Shown here: piece after piece, positions 43,101 to 55,884 of the stretch
How positions within the stretch are numbered: position 1 is the stretch's first letter
Layout: each line of letters opens with the position of its first letter
Assembly: GCA_036346255.1 (NCBI GenBank)
Contig: CM070633.1
Span: 2,790,001-2,854,000 of the forward strand
Origin: Ampelocalamus luodianensis
Lineage: Eukaryota > Streptophyta > Magnoliopsida > Poales > Poaceae
DNA: 64,000 nt
Reading direction: 5' to 3'
Translations under genes and position numbers: made by a program
The notes under the pieces: generated by a model
The model's input: the letters and a program-made list of their open reading frames with translations, nothing else
What the model was told of the DNA's origin: nothing
The model's database searches: none

Positions 43101-43480
43101 TGATGCCGAACTATTTGGATGATGGAACATTATATTTTAGGTATATCTATCTAAGTGTTGTCACAGAATTTGTATAGTGCTAGAGGGTGAGAAAAAGGGA
43201 GAGGAATTGCCACCTGAACAACACATCAACACCTAGTCTCACATGGTAGCCACATTGTCGGACTCGGATTTCACAATCCAGAATTCTCTGTGATGCCGAA
43301 CTATTTGGATGAAGGAACATTATATTTTAGGTATATCTATCTAAGTGTTGTCACATAATTTGTATAGTGCTAGAGGGTGAGAAAAAGGGAGAGGAATTGC
43401 CACCTGAACAACACATCAACACCTAGTCTCACATGGCAGCCACATTGTCAGACTCAGATTTCACAATCCAGAATTCTCTG
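43101..43480. repeat. Tandem duplication, 2 x 190 bp, including a solo-LTR end
   Basis: The unit starting TGATGCCGAACTATTTGG occurs at 43101-43290 and 43291-43480, with only a few base differences. The last 35 bases of each copy are the terminal bases of the minus-strand solo LTR, preceded by its TSD CACAT. The duplication therefore happened after the LTR had inserted. Confidence 0.92.
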
Positions 43481-46403
43481 TGAACAACACTGCGCTATTC
43501 CCTGGATCAGTAGATAGCACTTACAGAATACATCACTGAAGCATTTTATACATATTCTCAAACCATACCATAGATTAATACAACTATCAGAGTTAAATAG
43601 ACCGCACGGGTCAAGTTTACATTAGGGCCGAACAAGGCCAAATGAGTACATTACATAAATAGCAAAAGCGGTGATAAAAGAAAAAGGGGGTAGAGCACAT
43701 CTCGCCACAAGCACGTGACTAGGGAAACCTATGTACGACCAATATTATCCAATGACTTGGGTAATATTGATAGTGTACGAGTACTGACTAAATCAGCTAG
43801 ATTGAGGCGAGACTAGAACAACTACAGACTAAACTACTCTTCATTGCCTCCTTGGCCTTTGACTTCGGGATCCTCGTAGTATGCATAATGACCTTGCTCC
43901 ACGGGCTCTGAAGGGTTTTAGGGGAGAGCAAGAGTGAGCACAACTTCTGTGCTCGTGAGCCAACACACAAATGCAGTATTTATACATGCAAAGCTTAATA
44001 AGGATGGCTCGGGTTCTTTTATTTGCTCAAAGCAACATTTTTAATTACAATTATTATTAAAAATTCCTATTAGTTAGTATTTTAACTAAATCACATTTTA
44101 TCAAAGAGGATAATTGTGCAATATTAATAATAACAAAGGTTACCTCCACCTTATGCTTATTTTTATAGTGGTTACATCCACTTATTAACATCACTAGGGT
44201 ACTTCCACTCAGAGAAAACAAAATTCAGGGTTACATCAGCCCGACACATTTTCATCCCACCCACAAAGTTTTATAAATAGAACTAACTCATGTAAGTTCC
44301 TATGCTCGTCCTCGATCGTAGCCACGGCTATTCGAATAGTTTGTACTCTGTAGAGACTATACACTTTACCCATAAGAGATATTCATCTTGATATATACAC
44401 ACGCTTCCTTAGACATATGAATCAAGGAGAGATTACCATAAGACCTTTACAATGCATCCAATAGTATTAGTTGCACCCGCTAAGGTTTCATCTAAGAGTG
44501 GTTATGCTCACACACCTGCGTCAACCATGCCCCCAAACCCACTCTTGCGCCACACGGCGGCTCCGTGTCCACGATGACTTACGCCAGTGACACGACTCGT
44601 GGGTCATTCCAATGGTGCAACTTGCATTGGTGGATACAGGATAGTTGGCCAGGTTGACACCATTATAGACTTGTGGTTGTATCATTTTACATTGGGAGGT
44701 CATTACAGGATTAAGTCCTTAAAGTTATCTGGACGATTCATTCCACATATTTTTACATACCAACATTCCTTGGGCTACATCAGCACCCACCACCATTATA
44801 CCATCCGTCCAGATGTGGTAGCAGCAAATTATTATGGTTTTAAGAAGTGAAAACTACGTTATCTCAAATACATCAGTCATTTTCCCACAATGATCGCCCA
44901 AAACAAGTTCATGATTTTATGAGATGATGGTTGGGGTAATTGATATCCTGGTACTTAATCAAGACTAGCATGACACTTAAGTACAACCTATAACTAGTAT
45001 AGTTACCACATAGTTACTAGGGTGACAAGGATTTAAGGAAATTCAATTGTCAAAGGATGGCATAATAATAATTAAGCATCAAATTGGCATTTAACTATCT
45101 TAAGGTTTTTAACATACATTTGCATAAGAATTTAAAGCATGCAATTTAATATTTTAAAGGAATATAATTTGCATAAAATATAGGTTCAATATGATCAAAG
45201 TATTGACTCGCCTGGGTCTAAGGCTAGAGGGTCTTGATATTCTTGAGCTTGATCAAGTTGGAGATCTCCTGCTTCTTCAAACTCTAGTCTGGACGAACGT
45301 GCCGGAAAAGAACAAACAAGCACAAAGAATAAATAAATACTAAAGAAATAGTAAATAAGCTCCAAATTGAACAAAGCTATTGCTATTAGAAAGACCTTGA
45401 ATTTAGAATTTTTTAGAAACCAATTTTATAATTTTTGGAGTTAAAACGAGGGAGAAATGATTTTATGAAGTTTTGGTTTTGAAATAAATCAAGAAAATAA
45501 GGGAGGGGCAGAGAAAAACTTCCTTTGACATGTGGGACCCAATGTACAGTGGGGAGGTTTCCCGAAACAGTGCGTGGACCAAGTCCACATGCACAGGGCC
45601 ACAGTCCATGAGGCTCTCACAACGCAAACAATGCATCAGGGACCCACTGTCATAGAGCCATTAGAGATAACCGGATTAAGGAACCTCATTAAATGATGTC
45701 GGGGCCCACGCGACAGATGACTCAGAGCAGCATTAATCGAGTCATTAACACACAAACCCTAAATACAACTATTTGGTGATTTAATGACACGAGCACAGAG
45801 ATGGTCGGCTTTCGACCAAAACAGAGAGAAACTTCGGGCGCATGTTGGCCAAGCTCGCCGCCGGCGAAGGGGAACATGGCGACCGGAGGTAACACCAAAA
45901 ATGGGTTGCCCTGAGGACAACGATCACAAGGGTGCCAGTGGCAGGGCTAGCAGCGCACCAGAGCGGCGGTGGAGGAGCTAGAGGCGGTGGTGGTGCCTCG
46001 GTTGCGTGGCGATCTGGTAGCACTCCAAGCTGGAGAAGGCGGGCACAAGAGGTAACACGGTACGAGGATCTCACCAAGACCAAAAGGGAGGTCGGAGGAG
46101 GACGATGGACGATGAACAGCGGCGAGGAGTGGTGTCTGCTGGAGGCGAGAGGGATGGAGAAATCCGACAGCTCTAGAAGACCAAAAGCAAAATTAACAAG
46201 AGGGAAAGGTTTCTCACTCTCTGGAACATGAGATGATGCCTGTAGCAAGGAAGGGGGCTCACCGGAGCGGAGAAAAGGAGGAGGGTGGTGTGGCATTCGA
46301 AAAGGGGAGATCGGGTGTTCTTTGGTGGAGCTTATCGATAGAGAGCACGAGGAGGGCACAGGCGAGGAGGGGAGGTAGGAGGAGGGCTCGGGCTTCTTAT
46401 AGA

Positions 46404-47755
46404 TGTTGGAGATATGCCCTAGAGGCAATCATATTGATGATGATATTTCATTGTATCCATGATTTAATAAATGTTCCTTGAATATTGCCTTTGTGTTGAT
46501 TAACAAGTATGTGACTTGTTTGTGAAACTCTTTACTTATATGGTTATTCTAAAGTTGTCCCTAGTCGGAGTTCATGTGAGGACACACGTGAATGATGGAT
46601 TAGCACATGATCGGCTGATGACCATGTTTCATGTGTCATAGATATGGAGATGTCAAACCAATAATGTGGACACATGTTTAGAACATGGGGTTGGACCGAC
46701 CCAACATGAGACATAATAATTATTCTTATGGTTCTCTCTACACAATGTGTACGCCTTGTCCTTAGACCCGAGATTGTCGCGATGTACTTGAGATGTGAAT
46801 CGACCTACTTAGGGGCTATCAAACGCTACTCCAGAATCGGGTAGTTATAAAGGTAGCTTCGTTTGTCATGAAGCATGCCGCGAGGCATGGTCACGAGATG
46901 GGATTTGCCCTCTCTACCGAGAGAGATATCTCGCCCTCGAGTGATCGGATCCGTAAATGCATGGCCATGCTACTTAAGGTTAAGAGTTAACCTAGTAAGG
47001 GATTCCTGATCACAGATCGAGAAAGAGTGGTCACTGGAGCTCACCGAATATCGTGAGGCAAAGGGATTGGCATGTACATAACGCTGTGATGGTTCGTCCG
47101 ATATGATCTTTACGATGTTTAGGAGTTGGCACGCCTTGCCAGAGGCCGCTACCAACTATTGACCAAGTATGTGTACTGCGCCATGTCTAAACATATGTGA
47201 ACCATAGGTCACACACTTAGTAAGTCGAAGTTCAATTCGGATTGATCCGAATTAGACTGGCATTGAGTCATAATGGTCTCTATTCGTAGAAGCCCATTAT
47301 AAGGACGCCTATAAAAGGAGGGCAGGGCGCGCACCGTTGAGGGTTGAGTTTTTCGTGACATCCCCAAACCCCGGCCGCCACCCTCCCACGCCCTAGTCGC
47401 CGCGCGATCTAGTAGTCCGGCGCGCGCCGCTTCCTCCCGCACGTGTGGATACCTTTGAAGGCGCCGTGATCCGTGGCGCTGGGACGAACCGCAAGAAAGG
47501 AGTCAGACGTGGGACGCCACGACGAGGACGCAGGAAGTAGTACGACTACTCGCCTCGACGCATCGCATCAACTTGGTACGACTACACCGCCCAACGCGCC
47601 GCATCAACTCCGCACTGCTGCTTCAGTGGTAAGACCGTGATCTATAATCGCAATGATCTTGGTTTACGTAGAATTTTTAATTTGCGCTAGTGTAATCGGT
47701 ATGATCGATGTGATCGATTGTATAGTTCTCGTAATGGATTGGTCCGTTTCCGTGA
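46404..47755 (+). repeat. Left LTR of the copia element
   Basis: It matches the right LTR from 46404 to about 47694 (GCGCTAGTGTA). Beyond that the two differ: the right LTR reaches its end within about 19 bases, while the left continues into GATCGATG-rich sequence. A shared CCGTTTCC near 47744 suggests the right copy has a deletion here or the left end is rearranged. No TGGTATCAGAG primer-binding site follows. Confidence 0.8.
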
Positions 47756-48020
47756 TCATGCCGCTAAGGTCGGAAACAACATACCTCTACCGGCCGGATT
47801 CGCCATCGGGTAGACAAGCGACACGAAACCGTTATGCATGCGAAGATCAATATGATTGATCGAATCGAACCTAGATTAATAATCGGCGTACCGTGATCAT
47901 GCCGCTAAGGTCGTGGAAACAACATACCTCTACCGGCCGGATTCGCCATCGGGTAGATAGTGACACGTGAAACCGGTTATGCATGCGAAGATCAATATAA
48001 TTGGTCGAATCGAACGAAGA
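47750..48020. repeat. Tandem repeat of about 141 bp inside the copia element
   Basis: The unit starting CCGTGATCATGCCGCTAAGG at 47750 starts again at 47891, each time followed by CATACCTCTACCGGCCGGAT and GTTATGCATGCGAAGATC. It lies where the primer-binding site and leader should be. Confidence 0.85.
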
Positions 48021-49049
48021 GTCGATTTGTGGTAAATATGATTTGCCGATCAAAATCCTATGTAAAAATTGCATAGATTGACTCTTTTTTACGAATGTCC
48101 CACGCCGAGATACTGATAGGCGCCGCCTTCGAACCCTGATGGGGAAACCCTCACCCCTATCCTAGATTGCGCATTCTATGCATAAACTTGTTTTTGCAGA
48201 TGTATGTGACCGTGATGGCCTAATGTGTATGTGATGCATGTTTGTAATATTTGCATGACTCGTGTCGTGGGTACTGAACACTACCGAGCCAATGTGTTGT
48301 CAAAGTATTGTATTAACTACCGCGTCGACTTGTGATGATTCCTAGTATCCATGTATTTTATTACTAGTCTGTTATGAGTAATAGCTTATATTAGTACTCT
48401 GAGGACACATCACTTGGAGGGATGGCACACATGAACCATGGAGATGGAGATCATCATGGTGGATGATTCTATGGCGATGGAGATCACCATGAGAAAATGG
48501 GCCATACCGAGTCACAACTGTGTGAATGCTATTCCTATTGTTTTACTCCTATGCATGTTTGAATGGTAGAAGTATAGCGATCCTCACAAAATGTTAAGTT
48601 AAACATATGCCCTCCCAATTAAACTTTGCACCATCCCATGTTTTGTAAATTGATGGTGGTCTATAAAATTAGGGCACCATCAACTTTCCTTGACTAGATG
48701 GGTTTTGTATCTGATACTTACATGCATAAGGATTGGTGAACTTAACAAGGTTATCATAAAGGTTATGGGCCTTGGGGCATAAAGGTTGGCGCCGGGCATA
48801 GAGATGTCACCCAACAACAAGAGTCATATAGAGATATGATTAGCAAGGTGTTGCTTATCAATTACCTTGTCTCCTAGCGGTGATGCAAAAGCTCACTAGT
48901 AGACTCGTTAATCATGGATCTTGAATCGCTAAGAATCAACAGAGGGATGTTGATTTTAGTGGGAGTACATTCTATTAAATTTGTTTAATACGCTTTACTC
49001 TATCATGGTTTTATTTGTCTTAGTATTTTGCATTTCCTATTGTAGATCA
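48021..49049 (+). other. Copia leader region
   Basis: This non-coding stretch between the left LTR area and the gag start has no gene. It includes a short repeat around GGAGATCATCATGG / GGAGATCACCATG near 48445-48490. Confidence 0.5.
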
Positions 49050-52000
49050 ATGGCATCTAGCAACCACGCACACCCTTTTGCTTTATGATCGATTCTTGAG
49101 AAAGAGAAATTAAATGGAACAAACTATTCGGATCTGGTCCAGAATCTGAGAATTGTTCTCGTGGCGTATAAAAGGAAAACGCTCGACACCCCAATCCCGT
49201 AAGAACTCGCTAACAATGCGCTCACGTTGTTAAAAATGCCTACAAGAAAGCATGTGATGACTCTCTTGAGATTAGCTGCCTTATGCTTGCATGCATGGAA
49301 CCCGACCTTCAAAAGCGCTTGAGGATCGAAGCGTATGATATGATCATAGCACTTAAGGACATGTTCCGCATACGTGCCAGACCGAACTGTTCAATGTCTC
49401 TAAGGCTTTTCGAATGCAAGCAATGTAAGGTGCACCCGTAGGCCCACATGTGATCAAAATGGTTGGTTACAATGACTTTGATAAACTTGGTTTTCCAATT
49501 GGCCAAGAGTTGGCAATCGATTTCATTTAGCGCCTCTTCCACCTAGCTATGGGCATTTATTTCGAACTACCATATGCATGGGGCGGATAAGGGCCTTAAT
49601 GAGCTTTGTGGGATGCTCAAAAAAACAGAGAGTGACATTAAGAAGTGTGCAGGCCTAGCCATGTGATGGATGTGCGTAACAAGTCTAGCTTCAAGAAAAA
49701 GGGTAAGAAGCCATGGCCAAAGAATAAGGGCAAGGTTAAAGATATGATCTCAAGCCAACGCCTAAGCCTAATGTCGGACTCGAGCCGAGACAAGATGCTT
49801 CTATTGTAAAGAAATCGCCACCGGAAGAGAAACCGCAAGAAGTACATGGATTCGATGAATGTAAGAAGAAGGTCGGAAGTAAGACTTCCACCCATGGTAC
49901 ACTTGTCATAAATGTTTTAGACATTTTTCGCAGATTCTCCTATTAACTCTTGGGTATTTGATACTGGATCGCTTGCTCACATTTGCAACTCGATGCAGGG
50001 CTAATAAGAAGTAGAGGAGTCGCAAGAGGTGAAGTTGATTTTCGCGTCGAATAAAGCAAGGGTTGCCGCGTTGACCGTCGGCACCATGCAACTTCAACTT
50101 CCTTCAAGATTTATTATGGAATTGAATAATTGTTATTATGTTCCTAGTATGAGTCTAAACATTTTATCCCCTCATGTTTGATGAGAGATGGTTATTCATT
50201 TGCAAGTAAAGACAATGGTTGTTTGATCTCTAAAATGGAATGTTTATGGCTTTTTGCGCCCATTGTGAATGGGTTATTTATTTTAAATCTTGATGATGCG
50301 CTATCTTTAACATAAATGCTAAAAGACTTCGACCTAATGATTTGAATCCCACCTATGTTTGGCATTGTCGCTTGGGTCACATAGTGAAAAGCGCATGAAG
50401 AAGCTCCATGTCGATGGTCTTCTAACTTCGCTTGATTTTGAATCATACGAGACATGTGAAGCTTGTTTGCTTGGTAAGATGACCAAATCACCTTTCAAAG
50501 GTTCTTTGAGAGGGCGCCGACTTGTTGGAAATCATACATACCGATGTATGTGGACCAATGAGCACGATCGCTAGAGGTGGATTTCATTACTTCATAACTT
50601 TCATCGATGATTTTAGTAGATATGGCTATGTCTACTTAATGAAGCATAAGTCCAAACTTTGAAAAGTTCAAAGAGTTCCGAATGAGGTTGAAAATCAACG
50701 TACAAGAAAATTAAGGCTCGCGATCCGATCGTGGTGGCGAGTATTTGAGTCATGAATTTAGCAATCATCCAAGAGTTGTGGAATTGTTCCACGCCTAACA
50801 CCGCCTAACGCCTCAAAGAAACGGGTATCCGAGCGTGCGAATCGACCTTGTTGGACATGGTTCGATCGATGATGAGCCACGATTTACCATTATCCTTTGG
50901 GGTTACGCCTAGAAACGGCAGCTTTCACACTTAATAGGGTACCGCCTAAATCTGTAGTTAAGACACCATATGAGATATGGACCGGGAAGAGTCACAGCTT
51001 GTCTTTTCTAAAGATTTGGGGATGTGAGGCGTTTGTCAGTTTACTACAATCTGACAAGCTCACACCCAAGTCTGATAAATGCATTTTCGTGGATATCCGA
51101 AGGAAACCTTTGATATTACTTCTACAACCGACTAGAGGGCAAAGTGTTTGTCGTCAAGTGGTGTTTTCCTAGAGAAAGAGTTTCTCAATAGGGAGACAAG
51201 TGGAAGAACGGTGCAGCTTGAAGAGGTTCAAGATGAACCAATCGGGAAGACTCGACGAATGATGCCCATGTGGCGTAACAAGTTGAGGAACCCATGGCAA
51301 AGGAAGCACCACCACCACTTAAGGTCTGAAAGGTTCGCAATGCGCGAGATATATTATTGTTAGACAATGATGAGCCTACGACCCATGCGGAAGCAATGAT
51401 GGACCTGCATCGAGAAATGGCATAGTGCCATGAGATCCGAGATAGCATCCATGGGAGACAATCAAGTTTGAAATTTGTTGACCCACTGATGGTGTTAAAA
51501 CCATAGAGTGCAAATGGATCTATAAAAGGAAGATTGATATGGATGGAAATGTTCATATCCATAAAGCTCGACTTGTCGCAAAGGTTTTCGCAAGTTCAAG
51601 GAGTTGACTACGATGAGACTTTCTCACCAGAGCGATGCTTAAATCAATACGGATCATTCTAGCTATTGCCGCATATTTCGACTATGAGATATGGCGATGG
51701 ATGTCAAAACGGCTTTCCTTAATGGAAATTTAACCGAGGACGGTATATGATACAATTTAGGGTTTTGTCGATCCAAACAATGCTAGAAAAGTATGCAAAC
51801 TTCAAAAATCCATTTATGGATTGAAGCAAGCATCTCGAGTTGGAACATCTGCTTTGATGAAGTGGTCAAAGGGTTTGACTTCATCAAAACGAAGAAGAAT
51901 CTTGTGTTTACAAGAAGACAAGTGGGAGCTCACTCGTATTTCTAATCTTATATGTAGATGACATATTACTCGATTGGAAATGATATTCCTATGCTCGAGT

Positions 52001-52880
52001 CCGTTAAGACCTCACCAAAAATAGTTTCTCAATGAAGGACTTAGGGAAGCGTGATATATTTTGGGTATTAAGATCTATAGAGATAGATCAAAAAGGCTAA
52101 TAGGATTAAGCCGTAGTACTTACATTGACAAAGTGTTGAAACGGTTCAACATGGAGGAGGCAAAGAAAGGGTTCTTGCCCATGTCTCATGGCATAAATCT
52201 TGGCAAGACTCGGTGTCCTTCGACAACCGATGAGCGAGATCGCATGAGTAAGATTCCATATGCTTCGCCATTGGATCTATCATGTATGCTATGATATGTA
52301 CTCGCCAGATGTTTCCTATGCTCTAAGTGTTACGAGCAGATACTCAGCCGATCCAGTGAGAGTCATCGACAAATGTTAAAAACATCCTCAAGTATTTGAG
52401 AAGAACTAAGGATGTGTTCTTAGTCTACTGAGGTGAGGAAGAGCTCGTTGTAAATGGTTACACCGATGCAAGCTTCCAAACCGACAAAGATGATTACAAA
52501 TCGCAATCGGGTTTTGTGTTCCTTTGAACGGTGGTGCGGTAAGTTGGAAGAGTTCCAAGCAGAGATCGTTGTCGACTTACAACGGAGGCCGAGTACATTG
52601 CGCTTCAAGCAAAGAAAAGAAGGTGTTTGGATAAGGAAGTTCATAATCAACTAGGTGTGGTTCCTAGTGCGTGCGCCTTCCGATCTTTATCGTGATAACA
52701 AGTGGGGCCATTGCGCAAGCCAAGGAGCCGAGGAATCACCAAAAGAACAAACACATATCATGCGTGTTTCATCTCATTCGAGAGATCCTTAATCGAGGAG
52801 ATTTAAAGATATGCAAAATACACACGGATTTGAATGTTTCGATCCTTTGACTAAGCCTCTCCCACACCTCTAAGCATGAG
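49050..52880 (+). pseudogene. Copia gag-pol remnant
   Basis: Gag-like sequence begins at an ATG at 49050 (MASSNHAHPFAL; then KEKLNGTNYSDLV). A zinc-knuckle remnant with CFYCKE lies near 49795. Integrase starts near 50350 with WHCRLGH and CEACLLGKMTKSPF. Reverse transcriptase (about 51410-52290) includes GVKTIECKWIYKRKIDMDGN, KSIYGLKQAS and a remnant of the YVDD-box region. RNase H lies near 52440-52600 (VNGYTDASFQTDKDDY). Frames change every 100-300 bases, so no functional polyprotein is encoded as read. Confidence 0.85.
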
Positions 52881-52929
52881 GCGCACACAAGAGCTATGGG
52901 TATTAGATATCTTCTAGATTGACTCTAGT

Positions 52930-54244
52930 GCAAGTGGGAGATCGTTGGAGATATGCCCTAGAGGCAATCATATTGATGATGATATTTCATTGTATCCATG
53001 ATTTAATAAATGTTCCTTGAATATTGCCTTTGTGTTGATTAACAAGTATGTGACTTGTTTGTGAAACTCTTTACTTGTATGGTTATTCTAAAGTTGTCCC
53101 TAGTCGGAGTTCATGTGAGGACACACGTGAATGATGGATTAGCACATGTATCGGTTGGTGACCATGTTTCACTGTGTCATAGATATGGAGATGTCAAACC
53201 AATAATGTGGACACATGTTTAGAACATGGGGTTGGACCGACCCAACATGAGACATAGTAATTATTCTTATGGTTCTCTCTACACAATGTGTACGCTTGTC
53301 CTTAGACTCGAGATTGTCGCATGTACTTGAGATGTGAATCGACCTACTTAGGGCTATCAAACGCTACTCCAGAATCGGGTAGTTATAAAGGTAGCTCGTT
53401 TGTCATGAAGCATGTGCGAGGCATGGTCGGCCGAGATGGGATTTGCCCTCTCTACCGAGAGATATCTCTGGCCCTCGAGTGATCGGATCCAAATGCATGG
53501 CCATGCTACTTAAGGTTAAGAGTTAACCTAGTAAGGGATTCCGGATCACGTGATCGAGAAAGAGTGGTCACTTGGAGCTCGACCGAATATCGTGAGGCAA
53601 AGGGATTGGCATGTACATAACGCGTGATGGTTCGTCCGATATGATCTTTACGATGTTTAGGAGTTGGCACGCCTTGCTAGAGGTCGCTACCAACTATTGA
53701 CCAAGTATGTGTACTCGCGTCATGTCTAAACATATGTGAACCATAGGTCACACACTTGGTAAGAAGCCTCAATTCGGATTGGATCCGAATTAGACTGGCA
53801 TTGAGTCATAATGGGCCTCTATTCGTAGAAGCCCATTATAAGGACGCCTATAAAAGGAGGGTGGGCGCGCCGTCGAGGGTTGAGTTTTTCGTGACATCCC
53901 CAAACCCCGCCGCCACCCTCCCACGCCCTAGTCGCCGCGCGGATCTAGTAGTCCGGCGCGCGCCGCTTCTCCCGCACGTGTGGATACCTTTGAAGGCGCC
54001 GACCGTGGCGCTGGGACGAACCGCAAGAAAGAAGTCGACGTGGGGACGCCACGACGAGGACGAGGAAGTAGTACGACTACTCGCCCGACGCATCGCATCA
54101 ACTTGGTACGACTACACCGCCCGACGCGCAGATCAACTTCCGCACTGCGCCTAGTGGTAAGACCGTGATCTATAACTGCAGTGATCTTGGTTTACGGGTA
54201 GAATTTTTTAATTTGCGCTAGTGTAGCCTACCCGTTTCCCTACA
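52930..54244 (+). repeat. Polypurine tract and right LTR of the copia element
   Basis: The tract AAGTGGGAGA (52932-52941) directly precedes the right LTR, which starts CGTTGGAGATATG at 52943 with C in place of the usual first T. It ends CCCTACA at 54244. Compared with the left LTR, most differences are gaps of one to three bases, with rather few substitutions. Confidence 0.88.
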
Positions 54245-54720
54245 ATAGACACACAGGAGGGGATGGAGCCGTTGGGCGACACTTGGTGGTGGCGCAAGCG
54301 CCGAGGGTGGCACGGTGCAACGAAGTGCGTGCACAGACGTGGCGGAAAAACCGGGGCGGGACGACGAGGGTGGCAGGCGGGAAACCGGGTGAGGTGACAC
54401 GGCTGAGGCGAGCTCTGGTGTGGACGGTGCATTGGCGCAACAGAGCCGGGAGCGAAGGCGGGGGAGCGGGGACGCGACGGGATAGGGGCACGCTCCAGCA
54501 CAGGCAGAGCGAGGGGAGGAAAGAAGAGGAGAGAGGAAGAGAAAGGATCGGAGGGTTTCAAAATTTGTGATTTGAGAATTAAGAGAGGAATTGAGTTTGG
54601 GTTTGAGATTTGAACTTTGGACCCTAAGAGCTTTTGAGGGGAATTAAGTTAAGCTTTTGCAAACAAGACTGAAACTCTAAAGTTACTGGACAAGATCTGA
54701 AAACAGGTTGTTACACACAT

Positions 54721-54957
54721 CATCCGTGCAAAACCACATTTGGATATCTCTTGCTCGATTGAACAAATTCATTGATGTAAATGCACTGTTTCATAGTTCA
54801 TTGAGCTAGTTGCACCCACCTCGCAGGTTCATGTACCCGTGGATTGCGGTGCCATTTACTTTTTTTTTTGAAAAATCTATCCAACAATTATGGATGTTAT
54901 CCTTCACCTTAGAGGCTAATCATTTTTACATTTCCAACATTACATCACCAAGATACT
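54721..54957. other. Short spacer before the SHPRH upstream MITE
   Basis: AT-rich sequence with one T run near 54860. Nothing is recognised. Confidence 0.5.
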
Positions 54958-55557
54958 AAGTGCATGTTTAGTTTGTGACCCCAGGTAGCCATACGAAACT
55001 TTTGGCAATGCGAAAAATTGGGCAAAAAAAGGTGTTTGGATTGTAGCTATATCAATTCACAGGCAATGCCGAAATTGATGTGTTTAGATTGTAATCATGC
55101 CAAAATTTGCAAAAAAAAAGTGAATATGGCACGTGGGTTCTGTATGATATCTATTTTTTTGCACCAAAATATACCAACATGGATCTTATTTTGTTGATTA
55201 AATGATAAAGAGTACAACGGTTCAAACGGATCATAAATCAGATACTCAATTTAGAAAATATAATCATTTTAAGGTCTTGAATCGAATTTAACATGCAATT
55301 AATACCACTAATGAAACCCACCCTGCTACTGCCACGTGTCTGAGACTCACTCCTTGTTGCTGCTTCATGCCATGCTAAATTTTGGCAGCCGAATTTGCAG
55401 CCCGCGCGAAGCCAGGGAATTGGTTGGGAAAAGCTAGGCGTTACCAAAATTTTGACGAACGTCAAATATTGATATTGAATCAAACACTAGCCAAAATTTC
55501 AGAATAGTACCAAACTTTTGATTTGATTCGTTTTGGTCACAAACAAAACAGGCCCTG
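54958..55557. mobile_element. MITE-like element upstream of SHPRH
   Basis: The left end TGCATGTTTAGTTTGTGACC and the right end, inverted GGCCTGTTTTGTTTGTGACC, form an imperfect TIR of about 20 bases around 600 AT-rich base pairs. This fits a common grass MITE class (PIF/Harbinger- or hAT-like). The TSD is not clear. It ends about 330 bases before the SHPRH ATG, so it may contribute to the promoter. Confidence 0.65.
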
Positions 55558-55884
55558 AAATTCCCTTGCCACTTTCGAAATATCTACCGCGACTGCCCTT
55601 CGTCCTCCTCCCCCGTCGGTTCGTCCTAAAACCTCTCGCGTCTCTTCGCGAGGAGATAGACGCGACGAGAAAGGAAACACTACTCCAAGCCTCCAATCCC
55701 ACGAGCACGGCGTGATCTCCTAGTTTCTTCCCCAATCTCTAATACCTCCGAATTCCTACGTCCTCGAGCCCCAATCGCCGCTCGCGAGGGTTTGGAGAAT
55801 TTTTAGCCTCGGAGAGGCGCCCAATTCCGCTCCCGCGTGCAAAACCCCTCGTCGAATGCTCGAGAAAATCGCTTGAATCGCCGC

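Larger units (their letters stand above)
46399..54249 (+). mobile_element. Ty1/copia retrotransposon, degenerate, with 5-bp TSD
   Basis: The element runs from TGTTGGAGATATG at 46404 to CCCTACA at 54244. The TSD ATAGA lies at 46399-46403 and 54245-54249. It has two similar LTRs and decayed gag-pol between them, in the order gag, zinc knuckle, integrase, reverse transcriptase, RNase H, which is the copia order. It is inserted in the minus-strand solo LTR. Confidence 0.93.
43441..54720 (-). mobile_element. Gypsy-type solo LTR, split by a copia insertion
   Basis: On the minus strand the LTR starts TGTAACAACC at 54715 and ends TCTGACA at 43446. The TSD CACAT is at 43441-43445 and 54716-54720. Removing the nested copia element and its one extra TSD copy leaves about 3.4 kb. 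No internal domain or partner LTR is present. Features such as GCGAGTCAATACTTTGATC and CTATTCGAATAG recur in similar form in the plus-strand solo LTR at 39393, so the two belong to related families. The frames around 45781-46428 are LTR leader sequence, not genes. Confidence 0.9.

Noticed and set aside
45781..46428. 215-codon minus-strand frame rich in Pro and Ser
   Set aside because: It is leader sequence of the minus-strand solo LTR; it is low complexity and cut by the copia insertion.
55837..55884. Upstream extension of SHPRH
   Set aside because: It begins with GTG; the first ATG in frame is at 55885.
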